Part shown: positions 1 to 13,500 of the stretch, in pieces | Layout: each line of letters opens with the position of its first letter | How positions within the stretch are numbered: position 1 is the stretch's first letter | Assembly: GCA_022885665.1 (NCBI GenBank) | Contig: JAGQDJ010000142.1 | Coordinates: 62,001-126,000 of the forward strand | Length of the DNA stretch: 64,000 nucleotides | Direction: 5' to 3' | Source: Triops longicaudatus | Lineage: Eukaryota; Arthropoda; Branchiopoda; Notostraca; Triopsidae | The notes under the pieces: model-generated | Databases searched by the model: none | The model's input: only the letters and a program-made list of their open reading frames with translations | Told to the model about the DNA's origin: nothing | Position numbers and translations under genes: made by a program

Positions 1-3000
1 AAAGTGGCGTTTCTAAAGGCAAACAGAGGTTGAAAGTAGGAGTTAGATAGTGGTCAGTTGGGCGACGCCAATGTCATTAGCGTCCACACTTTGGAAAGAG
101 GAGAAGGAGAACCGCCACCAGTCAACGTGCACTGCATCCGAAGAAGACAAGTTAAACCATTGTTCTCGTGTTAGTATTATTCCCTTTTTTATTTCGCTTT
201 CTGCTGCTTGGGCTCCTCACGAGGCGAGTTTTAGCTCCGTGCCAAGCACCATCACCCATCAGTCATAGAAATTAAGCTTATCATCTTAAGTGCTTTGGCG
301 CCTGTCGCCGGATCCTAAAACTGCGGTTAGCCAGATCTGGGAAGAAGATCTCCCCCGTCAGACGTACAGAAAGGGACCTTAAATTTTCCAAATTAATTTA
401 GGTGACTAATGAGGCTTAATACGCTATCCAGCCTCAACTCCTTCGCACAATGACCATCGTAAACATGAAATGTGGTATATTCCGTGCTTGACGGAAGAAG
501 ACCTGGTGTGCTTAGACTAGCATATAGATCTACCTCTACGCAACGATCCTTAGTTTGCCGATTACCTCATTGATTGGATACTAGTTCCTCCTCCCATGTA
601 GCCTGCTCTCTTGATTAGTTATTTTGCTTATCTGATCGAAAGCGCTTTCAATTTACATCAAATTACGGAGGGACAAGTCCTGTTGGGCTCATACAGATTG
701 ATGGCAGGAAGCGTTAAGCGAAAGAATACCGTTAGTTAATACCAACACTTACGAACATCGTGATTTTCCAAGTCTGTACCACTAACGCAGAATTGTGCGT
801 GTGTATCTAAATGAACGTTAGTATGTCAAAAGCACGTTTAAGTTCTATAGCAACTTATTAAGAGAAGTTTTAGGAATAGAAAGTTTGTATTTATGTAGCG
901 TTTCAATCGTTTTTGCCTGGGCTTTCAGTCGTCTTGTGTAAAAGCTTTTCTCAGGCTATGTTGATGTTTGACTCAATGCAACAATGAATTTCGCTATACC
1001 AACGAAGGTTTGGGAGATTCCTTCAATACGTTCTTCATAGCATTCTAAACAAAATAAGCATAAGCTGTGTTGATTGTAAGCTAATGTAAAAGAACCTTCT
1101 TACTAGCCTGCATGTTGCGTAAAAATGGTGAAAGCATTTTAGCTTAACTTTTGTTTTTCTTTCAATTGTAGCTTCGCGTGGTGCTTGAAGCCTGAGCTGG
1201 AAAATTTAACAAAGAGCCATGAGACTGTCGAAAAAAAGTGAAAAGAGGCAAAGAAAGTTGAATATGGTTTTTGGTTAGTATAGTGATGGCCAGCCACGGA
1301 ATCACGTCCTGTCACGCTCAAGATGGTGGGCTGCCTTTTGTGTTGATTTGAATAAGAAGGACGTGATGTAGCACGAGGGGGAACTTGAAATAGCTTGAAA
1401 TTTCAGGTAGAGTGAGAGTAAAGAATACCCAAAGCACCTTAGCAGTAGTAGCAGCAGCAGCCAACATGCAGCAAAGCAGAAGTTAGGGGGAAAAGAAGGC
1501 AAAAAGAGAACATAGAAAAAATTAGGGGCTTCTCGCCTTGGCGTTTGCACAGTAGGCGGATCCTTCCCCAAGCTCCTAAGTAGAAGAAAATTTCAACATC
1601 TCCGCTATTAAAGGTGAGATGGAGCAAGAAGATGGATGCGCCCAGGGTGATGTAAAAAGGCACCAGAAGGACAACCTCTTTAGTTAACGAATTCCTGGAC
1701 TGTAATCACACAGCTCTTGTGTATAGAAAACGAACCAAAGAACGTGAGGGGGGAGGAGGAAGAGGAAAAAGGCTCCCAAAAGAAGAGTAAAACCCATGGA
1801 CGGTTACCTAAAGCTTAAGAAACGACGGTGACATTGTTGAGGCTGTCTGTTTACAGCACTCCTAATCTTCCAAGGAAGAATTTCCTTTGTTTGGCATTTA
1901 ACGGTAGCTCGAGTGGGGTCGGTGTTACGATGCGTGTAATGGATGTGTGCTGTGTGTGTAGGGATGGGGGGGTGGGGGGCTTGTCACATCAGGGAACCGG
2001 AAACGTTTTATTTGTCCATCACAGGGTGACAAGTCAAGATGAATAGGTGCGTAGTGTTTAAGTCCGCTCCTGCTGGACGGACACCAGGGGAAAAGGAGGA
2101 AGAAAAGCGTCTTTCTTGTTAAGGACATGTTGACACCTTAGGACTTCTGCTAACTGATGCTTCAGTTTAGGAAGGCGGTTATTATAAGAACTTCCGGCCC
2201 GGGAATCCGAGAAAGAAAAGACCTTGTTTTATACCTGACATTCCTTCCTTTATTAAGGAAAAGGCCTACGCAACTTGCTTTGACATTGAAAAAAAAAATC
2301 CGGCAAAAGGGTTGGACAGTTTAATTATAAGTTAGTTGCGTAGTAAGCTTCGTTTGACACAAGCAGTATTACGGATGGTCTACGGCTACGACATAACGAA
2401 ACTCGTGGATTATCTCCGGAACAGCAGTTGCGTTCGTGTATTTTGGCCTCGTTCTTCTGCATCATATCGTTTCCCACGAACACATCTTATGTTAATTTAC
2501 TCATCGCACGGGTACTAATTTGTAAATGTAATGTAACGGAAACGACATCAGACAAGATAGTTATAGCTATTCATTAATTAGTGTCATTGCCGCGTGGTGA
2601 GAGTGTATTGTACAAACCTTTTCACATACTATTGTCTCGCGTTTTTCGCAGAAGGCAAGACCTGAACCAATTCAGAGGAAATACAAGTCAGATCAGATCA
2701 AGTTGAACAGAGCTTTTCATATCAAGTCCTGTTCTTTTTTATTTTTCGAACGTGAAGTTAAATAAAAAGAATTTTAAATCAGTTCGTCCCGTTTCACAAG
2801 TTTAGCATGACTGAAAGGACAGGTGAACGTTTGTGGCGATAGAATAGTAATAGATTGGTTTCAATGTAGGCTTACACTTACAGCATATCATCCAAGTTCG
2901 TAAAGCTTTTTACGATATGCGCTTTTATTGTACCTATTTTCTACAAAAAAAGGTAACTCGAACAAGCTCGACCTTTTTGTGTTTCTCAATGACAAAAGTA

Positions 3001-6000
3001 CAGTGTTAAGAATGAAACTCAATTTATTGATTAACTTTAAGCGAAACTTACTAAAATGTTGCATTAACCGCAGTATGACAGGACTCGGAAGCTTTCCGCG
3101 TTGCGGGCAATGAGAGAGCCGAGTCTGCGTAATGAATTTTGGGGCGGGGGAGAAGTCAAGATATGGAAGTTGACAGCGGGATCTGGTTGGCTCGGGAGCC
3201 CTTAATATCACAAAGGGGTTGGGTTAGAACACGCCTTGTGCTATTTGAACAGCCCGCACGTCTTTTCGATAAGTAATAATAATTGCCAAGCTGGCTACAT
3301 CCCATGAAGGGTTAGTGCGTCGCGGAACTAAAATGCAATTTAGGAGGAAGAGTTAAACAACCGTTGAAAGGTGTTTCACCACCTAAATGATCTGTTATTG
3401 AAAATGATCGATGTTGGTAGGTATCCCAAGCGGATTAAAGACAGTTTGCAGGATGCATTTTAATAGTCTCGCCAACAATATGGCGTTCTGGGAGCCAAAG
3501 AAAAAGGTATTGTCAATTGTCGAGAGAGGTGGAAACAAGAGAAATGCTGATGACGGTGCTGCTGCTAGGAAAATAAAAATTTCAAGAGAGCGAGGAAAGA
3601 GAGAGACAAAAATGAGCGCCAGGCACACAATAGATGCACGCCCCTTGATTCGAAGTTAGGAGCTTATACGCCATAATATCCAGGAAGATTGAAATTGGGG
3701 GATGGATAACCAGGAGAGGGGTGACACAGAAAAGGAAGAAATTTTGCTGACGGACTCTTCTTTTTTTTCAGACTTGTATGTATGTGTCTGTGTTTTTGGT
3801 GGGGGAAAACAAGAAGTCAACTGTGAGAATACAGCCAGAAAGCCATTAGTGATATGGGTTTTCTTTTCCGTCTTTTCTCATCTCAGCTTTTTGGTCTGTA
3901 TAAAGCCACAGCACTAGGCAGCCTAGCCTGCTTATGCAAAGATGCTGTGCTGTTCATCATTCTCAGCTGTAGACGTTAAACTGCTGACGGCGTTTATTGA
4001 TCACATGTAGTACGAAAAGCTTGAAGGGAAAAAAGACTGCGAGAATTTTCTCTACGGAAGAACCGTGTTGATGGAATGAAACTTGGAAACATCTCTAGAG
4101 GGATGTTCAAAACGTAAGACAAATCAAATAGAATTGGGATAACTGGCCTAGAGAATTGGGGAACCTGAATCGGCATGTGTCTGTGTGTGTGTGATTGCGT
4201 GCGTAGGTGTAGAAGTCATTCGCTTTCTGTATTGATCGTTTTGTTCGCATTTCAAAGCGCCAGAGCTCGAGTGCAGAGTTCAAACCCAAGTGGCTTTAAA
4301 TTGGAGCCGGTAATTCTCTTGGCCCTTTCGTTTCGGGCTTGTTCCGAGTTTCTCAGTTCTGACTCATGGCTGAAAGAGAGAAAGAGAAGGAGAGAGACGG
4401 AGATTCTCTGTTCGCTTTTTGTCGTCTGCCCCCTCTTTTGCTTTATCGTTTGGTTCACACAAAACTTTAAGGGTGGGGTTAAGTTCAGGGATCAGGCAAG
4501 TTTAGATGAGCAGGGTCAGGATCCCGCGCGCGAGAGGCTTGAATTTCGTTATTTGATTCCTGAAAGAACGCATTTCGCTTCTTGAAGTCGAACAATGGAG
4601 CTTCAACTTACGATCGAGTATCGGCATGTAAAAAGTCAACGGGCCAAAGAAGAATGAAAATTTGGCTTACGAAAATCTTTTAAATTTTTTATTCTCACCC
4701 CATTGTAAAGATTCCCATAGTTTTACTCCTTGTTGCACTTGCCATGCATTATCGACTTGAAGCTTAGTATGAGTTAGGACCGACACTTAGTAGCAAATTA
4801 TTACGAGTGTTCAGTAAACGTGGTTGCTACCTCAGCGTTAACTTTGTACTCGTTTCAGTTGTTTCCTAAAGCAGGGCAAATTCAGGAAAAGTGACTGTAA
4901 ATTCAGTAATATAGTTATTTTAAAGCCAGATTACATCTGAGTCCAATCGTGGAGAAAGTTTTCAGATTACTGCAAAAACAAAAGTCATTCTTTTCCAGTT
5001 AGTAGACATGATTGTGTAATGCCCATTTTAAACAAAATTACCAGGTGTTTTCCATATCGACATCTTTTTCTGAAAGTATTTTCGATTATATCCTGTTTCA
5101 AGTTTGGCCATTTCAGAATGAAGTACTGTACCCTAATCTGCATTAAATCAGTGTTTTTTCACTTGCCTGTACTAAAAATACTAAGTTGACTGAATATTGC
5201 AAGGTTATGCTTTCTGTGCAGGGTACGAAAAAGAAACGGGAATAGGTATTTTGGTGTTCTTCAGCATTTAGTTTCATTTCTTGTTAGCTAGGGCTTATAT
5301 CTCTTCAACATTCGTATTAGTGCAAATAAGTCTTTGTAAACTATTGATTCAGCCAATAGTAGTGAAATAGTGTTAAAGATGTAGTTCACTTTGCGCTCAG
5401 CGTGTATTCCGTGAGCATTCTGTACATTTAGTAGTTTTTGATTACCCTTAAGGAGGGAATCGTGACGACCTGCTGTTTTAACAGCACGTTGCCCGATATT
5501 ATCAGTGCAGTTTTTAGAGCTCTTGACTTGGAGAACTTGCACTTGAATAGAGAAACTGTCAGCCTAGTACTTCCCCCATATTCTTCCCCCAAATGTACCA
5601 TGTACATTCGCACATTTTCGACAAGCTTCAGTCAGTTTAACCCTTCCCTTATTTAAAGTCGAGGCCTTGTTTTAAAAATGGTATCTCTTTTCGGCGGGTA
5701 TTAGTTCATTTTTTCCCATAGAAATGATTTTTTGAGTGCATAGAAAACCGAAACATTGATAACAAGTTGGTGCTAAAGATGTAGTCTTCTTAAATGTGAA
5801 TATTGCTGTTTTGAAACGGATGAATTTTCTCTTGGTTTATTAGTCTTGCCTCGCCTCTTTGGCTACCGACGTAATCCAATAGTCCCTCGTATATCATGGA
5901 GGAAGAGGCTTGGAGACACAATTTTGCTAATGATGCCTGTCGGAACCTGGCATGAACAGAAGTTTGTCAGTGTCGTTATGGAAAAGCTACAATAACAAGG

Positions 6001-7584
6001 CAAAAGGAAGAGTGAAAGAAAAAAGGATAGTAGATGGGGTTTACGGAGTATGAACTTGGATTGGTTTCCACGTGAAGGGAGTTAGAGGAATTATCGCTGT
6101 AAGGGATAAGTATTGGACGAAATGTTATGCAGCACGTCGACGCAACGGCGTCGTCGGCAACATCAAAGGCGTCGCCCATGTTAGCTTTACTAGGGGCCCT
6201 GGAGCACGCCCACTTACTCTCATCTCCATCTTATTGAGAGGGAGATAAAAAAAAAAACAGTAGAGCCAAAGGATCTAGAATGAAACGCACGCGCGTTGGC
6301 CTCCTCAACGTGTCCACCCTACGAACTCCATAACCTTATCATGATCCGAGAGGAAAAGCGAAAACAAGGCTGTCCTTGTATGCGGCAGATAGGCAAAATA
6401 ACCGAAAAAGTATACTATGCCGTACTTGGTGACTTGCTGATTGGCAACTGTTGGCCAGTTATCAAAGAGCGGTCTAATGATTCAACGATATGTTCCAAAC
6501 TGAATTAAAGGGCAAGGATGTAACCGGGTTGCGAGTTAGCATGTTCTCTTTCATGTTGGGGCTTTTTTTTCTAAGGGTTTCATTCTCCCCAGTTGTCCCC
6601 TCGTCCTCTAATTGATAGCTATTTGTATACCTTTATCGGTCGTTGATATCAGGCGGTAATCGCTAGGGAAGCTGTATGGCTCGAAAGATTACAATCAAAC
6701 TGGAGGGGAAGTTCCTTGTTCCCCCACTGTCCTCTCGATTTTGTTGTCTGCCAACTTGTGTCATCCACACAGAATAAACGCAAAGCTGTAACAGAAAGAA
6801 AGCTGAAAAGGCAGCTGGGGCATATCCCTGTACTTTTATCCCTTTACTGTAGCATCCCTTAAAATGACATCTGGATTGATCTCGGATTTCGAACGTCTTT
6901 TTCAACTAACTTAGATCATGGCTACACTAGAGCTTTTAGGATGCCATGCTCACAATATCTCAATTTCGAGAGTTTTCATAGCGCGAGAGGAAGCACACCA
7001 GTTTTCAGTATTATCATCTTCGCCTTCTTAGTTGCGCGTATTGTACATCGAGGGTCGGACTATTCACATCGAAGTGCCATTGTTATTTCAATTGTTATTT
7101 TCGAGAATGTAGTTCTCGCGCACGAGACGAGCGTCACAGAAGAATTGGGTTGTTATAGATAGTCTTATCATTGGTGAATTTTTCATTTTTTATTTTTTTT
7201 TACCATCACCAGCATAACCTATTGCTGGCTCTTAATGTATACAAACACACTTACAATTAAACTGACTAGGTTGGAAAAGTACGCGGGACAGCGTGTGAAT
7301 GTTTTTCTTAGCAGGCTTTAAGGAAGTTACAGTGTAAGAGCTAAGTATTCCGTAGAGAGCAACTACTGAATAAATATGGACACAACGTACATTATATTAA
7401 AAACGGATATTCCGGAATTGAACGATAGCATAACGCGAAGGTGTACGCAATACTAAGGCAGTTGATTGAATATTGGGTTCAGTTAGTTGATACGTGAAAC
7501 TTGACTCGGTTTCGTTCTCATGAATGCTGTCTAATTATTGAAAGTTGAACATGAACTAATTCTTTTCTGGTTTCTCTATTCCAG
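1..7584. other. non-coding sequence upstream of the first visible TCF exon
   Basis: I see no convincing exon in this 7.6 kb. Open frames are short and have no protein-family character. TCF proteins start with a beta-catenin-binding segment that is absent from the downstream exons. This stretch is therefore most likely a large intron of the TCF gene, with its 5' exons lying before the window. It contains short GT-rich runs (near 1930-1970 and 4173-4205) and homopolymers, but no clear promoter that I can defend. Confidence 0.5.
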
Positions 7585-10500
7585 GGCGGAAAGATGGGGT
7601 TGGGTCCTCACACTAGCTCACCACTCCCTTTCTTCTACCCAGGGGCTGATCCGTTATGTCAACCGCCACCTGCACACATGGGTATACCTCCTTATCAACT
7701 AGATCCTAAAGCAGCAGGAGCCATGGGTAAGTTCTTTTTCATATTTTAGTCATATTTCCCCGTTTTTACACACCTATCCTGTCTAACTGACCGAGACATC
7801 TGAGTGGATGAACTGCGCGCTTGGCTCGACCGGCGTGGCCGGGCGAACCGAATTTACTTCGGTTTGGGTAAACTATGTGTGATCGGTCATGTTAACATTG
7901 AGTGCGAATTTCTTTCTGAAGTTGTAACTCTACACGTACTGATCTGCAATAAAGCAGAGGGAAACGTGGAGGGAAGGGTAGGGATATTCATGATCAAGAG
8001 AGTCTCTTATATAAGTGGTTTTAATGTTGATATAGCGAGGGATAGAGGGTTGGTTTAAAAAGAACTCGTCTGGAAATTGCATACTAGAAAGTTCCCTTTG
8101 TCATCAGTCGCACTCATTAGACAGGCTTACCGCGATTCTCTGACTGTCACACATGAACGGTGCGACACACAATCCCAAAACGGGACATGTGCCTAATGCA
8201 CCCTATTTTCACCCCCTTCCTTCCTTCCTGAGGGAGAGGGTTGTGATGCTACTCTTGCCACCGCATTACACAATCCCCAGTCCATCCTTTTTTAAGGTAA
8301 TCTCTTGTCGTGCGATGTCATCGAAAAGCTATTATCATCTTAGCCAAGGGAGAAGTTGAAGTGAACAGCTTTACACAAGAGTTGAACAGATCGTACTCCC
8401 CGCGTATCCTCATTTTAAAATCCTCGTGATCTATTTTCATTTGAAATTCTACCTTGCACTTTCTTCACATGTCGGTCCCGATCATGTTTCCGCGTCTCAT
8501 TAAGAGTACTTGACTGACAGTATAACCAACTTTACGAGGGAGCACCCTAAAGTTTTTTACTTTCAGACCGTGGCGGGAGGGGATTCCCTTTTCAATTGAC
8601 GACGAATCCTTTTTTATGTAATCCATAGCGAATTACTGATTGAAAAGCGTTAAAGCTGGTGCTACGACTTGTTCGCTTCTCGGCCCTTTTCTTTTCCTCC
8701 TTTCAGTTTTCATCCTCTCGCTTTGGGGAAAATCTTTCGGGGTTTACATCGATTCTTCTACCACTTGCAGCGCAGGTGTGTAATTTTCATTCACAAGACA
8801 ATGGCTTCCTAGGGATGAGTTGAAGCAGTCTTGCATATTTACATACCTTAATCGACAATCCATAACCTTGCGAGCCTTCAACTCCTTTTACGTTGCCCGA
8901 GAGTCGGAATCCACAAGATGATTCCGATGCGCCGTGGAGCTTTACAGCCCTTCGAAAAAAATCCGAGCCCCTCTCCATTTTTTTTTTTCGTAATGTTTGA
9001 AGTTGACAGAAGCGCAGAAGTGAGCTGGAGAGAAGAGAGATCGTCAGCAAATTTAAGATGCTCCCCAGCCCTTTTCATTCTAGCCTTGATGACAACCAAT
9101 TAAAATCGATAAGTTCTGCGCCCCTTTTATGCCAGAGTTCGCCAGCTTGGCTGTGTTTTTCCAGGGCTCATTCCCCAATCCTTCAGCTGCTAAAAGCCAC
9201 GTTTAGCAACCCGAAAGGAACTACAAGTTGAGTTGCATTATATTTGAAAAAAAAAATGCGTCCTGGAGAGTGTTCGCCTTCCTGATCTTTTCATGGACGC
9301 CATATTTCAGTGGTCACATTGCAGCAAAATCGCGTAAATAGCCCATTTAACCTAGGTGTCATTTTATTCTGATGTAACCGGAATGCTCATACCAAAAATA
9401 AAGGAAAATTGCGAAATCCTGTATTATCTCATATTTTCAAGGCATAACCTAAGTTGTTATAGCAAGGGATTTTGGGACGGAGTAGAACCTATTGGACCAC
9501 CTTGTAGAACGTTGGGAAACGAATATATGCTCTACTATGGGTTTTTGACATTGATAAATATGAGTAATTTGTATAGAAGCTGCAACGACAGCCAGTTTGT
9601 TTTTAAGAAAGGGAAAAGCCAGAAGTGAAAATAGCGAAACAGCGGCGTTTTCTGTGTTATTAAAGGTCTTTGTCATGCATTTCAATTTTGAGAACCAGTG
9701 AAATTGTGGAAGAGCCCGGTTATTAGTTTTTTTTTGCCAAAAGGGCGGTGCAAACAAACGATCCTTGTTGTTTTGTTATATTACGGTAGTAGTTATACAC
9801 ACTAGGATTGTGGATTTGTTTTTATTAAACTCCCAAACTTCCACTTCCACTGTCGAGAAGCTTTGCCCCTGTAATCACGGCTGTGTAAGACAAGGAAAGA
9901 CAAAAAGAAACGCACTAGCTCTGTTTTTATGACTTTAATGGCCGTCTCGCAGGCTATACGTGTGACAAACCAGGTCCATAATTGGTCTGACAAGCTTAGA
10001 GGGGGACCACACTTGACTCGGTGGAAAAGATAAAGCACGACTTCGGAGCTAGCCAGAAAAAGAATCTCGTATCAAGCTAGGAAACCACGTTCGCTATATT
10101 AAGGTTTACGGGGTGGGGGATTAAGTGCCAGGGGTTCTTTAAGTGAGATTAAAAGTTTCAAGGGAGGTGAGGGAGGGGGGACTGCTGCCGTGGCATTGTT
10201 AAGCTCTAATGTGAATGGCTTTCGTGCAATGATCACTCATTTGCATTTCCCTGGCTCGTTAATGAGACCTTAGAGCTTTCGAGACGTGCAGAGGAGGCTA
10301 AAAACCTTTGCATGTCTGTGAGTTTTCTGATGGCGCGAAAATTTATTAGGAAGTCTCCTCCTACCTTTTATATGAGAATGGGCCGGGTTTTGCATCCCCT
10401 AAGACTTCTTAAAACAATGCGCCCAAAACGCGGGCTTCGAGAGACCATAAAACATGTTACTTAATGCGTGAAGGTGTTTGCTAGGTAGTACCAATGTCGT

Positions 10501-13500
10501 CTGTTTTGTTGGCTCGATTTTTTAACTATAAAGTTGCTAATAAGCTTGTTCAACTTGTTACTTTATAGCAGGGATTCCACGGCCGCCCATGTATCCTTTC
10601 CCAGCGCAGTACCCTTACCCTATGCTTGGAGCAGATATGGCGCAAATGGCATCATGGTAAGATCTTTCCGACTCTTTATTTGAGATTTCGACCTGCCAAA
10701 TTTGTGTCTACCTTTATGAGATGAAAAGCGTAACACCCAAGTAGATGAATCTCATTTGCTCTAGATTTTGAACTACTAAACATGCACAACAGTAATTGCC
10801 AGTTCTGTTTACATCACGTAACGTACCGCGGTTGATATTATTTTTCAAATTATTGAAGTCATTTCATTTTGAGACACTCCTTTACTGTGACTATTTTGTT
10901 TTAATCGAAAAGCAAAGCTTACTAGAAGCTAGGGTTAACTTTTTACGTTAGATCTGTTTTAGCGCACAAACCCCTTTTTTCTGAATATTGCCATGTAAAT
11001 TGACTAGAGCAATTTGGTGGATCTTCGACTTACTTTGCCGATCCACGTACTGTATCTGGCACTGGACTGGTTTCTTTCTCACCGAACATTTGTTCTGTTC
11101 TTAAGTTGAAAGTAATAATAATTGTCTTCCAGATTTCAGTTGTTTGTGAATATTTATGTGATTATTACTGTCTAGTGCAAAAGTGAGAAGATTGTTCCGT
11201 GGAAGATAATTCCTTTTTGGGGAGATTGAGGTCTTTGCATTTAGCTCGTAAGGTTGGATGCCTTTGAAGTGGTTCGAGTATTGACGATCTTGTAGAGACG
11301 TTCGAGACAGGGAAGCACTTAACTATGTCCACGATGATGAGATGCAGAAAACTGTTGAGGGGGGCCAAGCCAGAAAAAAAAAGAACAAGGCATGGATAAC
11401 GAAAACAAGCGCTTTTTGTCTGGCTGGGTTTTATGTAAATGTCATGTTTTGGAGATAGATAGGCTGAGACTTTAGACGCCACGAGACAAGGACAACACGA
11501 CCAGAATGTCAGTCCCAATATTGCTCAACTGACTGTTCAGGTTTTTCGAGAGGGAGACTGGCAATCAAGTGAGCCATGTTCGTTTCGACAAGTCCCTTTT
11601 GAGATTGTCCATACAAGAGTAATGCAATGCACAATATAACGGCGTTCCTCTCCTTTTTTTTACCCGTGATCATTTGTTGCGGAATCACAACGTGGGCACG
11701 CCAAACGATAACTTAATTGCAATGGAAAAACATCATTGGCTAATTAGGAGACTTAGCGCCAGAAAACTGTAGCACGCAAACGTGTCTTGTAGTACGTTAT
11801 AGAAAAGTTCTGTTCAGTTTTGGGATGTAGAGTGCGCATATTGATTTAGTCAAGTCGCACAGGGTACTTCTAGCTGATTAATCGGATTAGGTATGAGTAA
11901 TGATGTTACAGCGAAGTTTAAAGTTTTTGTCTTTATGTGTGTGCGTTTTTTACAGGCACGCCCCCAGCATGTACCAGATCTCATCCGCCTCCGGATTCCG
12001 CAGTCCATATCCCAGCAGCCTTCAACTGCCAGGAGCCTCTTTACCCAGGTTGCTGTTAACTTTCATCCCTTTTTGTTGTGGTTTTGTGTTGGTGAATAAC
12101 AGTTATGTGTAAGCCACAAGTGTTCGGATTCGGTATAAGAAACCTGCATGGTTTGAATTTGAATAAGCAGCTCGAGAGTGTTTGAGGCACAACCTTCGCA
12201 GAGTATTAGAGAATTAAGCTAAAGGATCGACTGTCTTTTATAGAAGGCAACGAGAATAGTTTTAGGATTTGGCCGCGTTGGTGACTGGGGGTTTTAGGTT
12301 TTTAAAGCCTGACTGGCACCAGATTACGACCATTGATAAGCTCATGCAAGTCTTGTAAGCCAGGATATCAATGAATACACCCGGTTTTTAAGCTACTGAA
12401 CTGTCAGTTCAAACATAAGGACGGGTCCTAAGTCGATTGTAAAAAGTAAATAGCAAAAAAAGAAGAGGGAAACTTCACTATCCGACGCATACGTTGGATA
12501 AAAGAATAGTCGTTTGATGAATTGCTTTCACTAGTTGCGTGATAAGGAAATCAAAACTGATAAAACAACACCCAAACTAGGTGGCCAAAGTTTGGGTTTG
12601 TATACAATATGTGCATTTAGTGTTACATAAGCTGCCACGACCGATAAGAACTTAAAGGAAGCCAAAGAAAAGATTACCCATATCTGCCTAGCAGTGGGTT
12701 GACAGGCGTGAGTAGGACTCAATGACAAGGCTAGAAAAAATGCAGGATCTGCAGACCAAACAGGACCAGGGAATTTTCGATGGTTTGAGTCAAGACTCCG
12801 TTCGTGACACAGCGCATTCCTCCAGAGTTGAGAAGTTTTGAAGAGCATGCTGTTATTGGACGAAAAGATATTTCATTCAAAAGTAAAAAGAGTCGTGTAT
12901 GATTGGATGCTTCTATTACCGATAAAACTACGTCTTAGAACAGTGAGCTTGTTTTTACCTTATTTAAAAGAGATAGTAGGACGCGGTCATAGATATAGAT
13001 TCTCTCTTCGTTCTTTTTTTTTAAGCGCGAGTCGGGTTTAAATACTTGTTATGCTGGTGCTCGTCATTCACAAACCACCAACAATGCAAACGGGTTGTTA
13101 TCCTTTTCCTTTTTTGGCCGTGTTGGTCTGTCTTTGATGGGGCTTTCAGTTTCTCGAGGATGTTAATAAAAGGGTACAGTAGTGCGTTAAGGGTGACGAA
13201 GCTACTAGAAGCTTAGGAAAGCCAAACCTGTAACTTGGGTGAACTGACTTTTTCGTCCCAGGCTAACAACCAAGCAGGTGAACAAAGGGAAACAAAAAAA
13301 AAAAAAAAACGCTAAAAGAGAGGATGTTAAGGAGCATTGTAGAAGGTGACGAGGGTCAAACCCGACACGTACAACGTTGCTCATTAGACCCAAGTTGTAG
13401 ATGACTTATAATCAGCGAGTTTCACGCATAAGCCAGCTTGTTAGGACCTTGCGAGTGAAGGAAATTAAAAATAACAGAAAGGAATACCAGAAAAGAAGCT

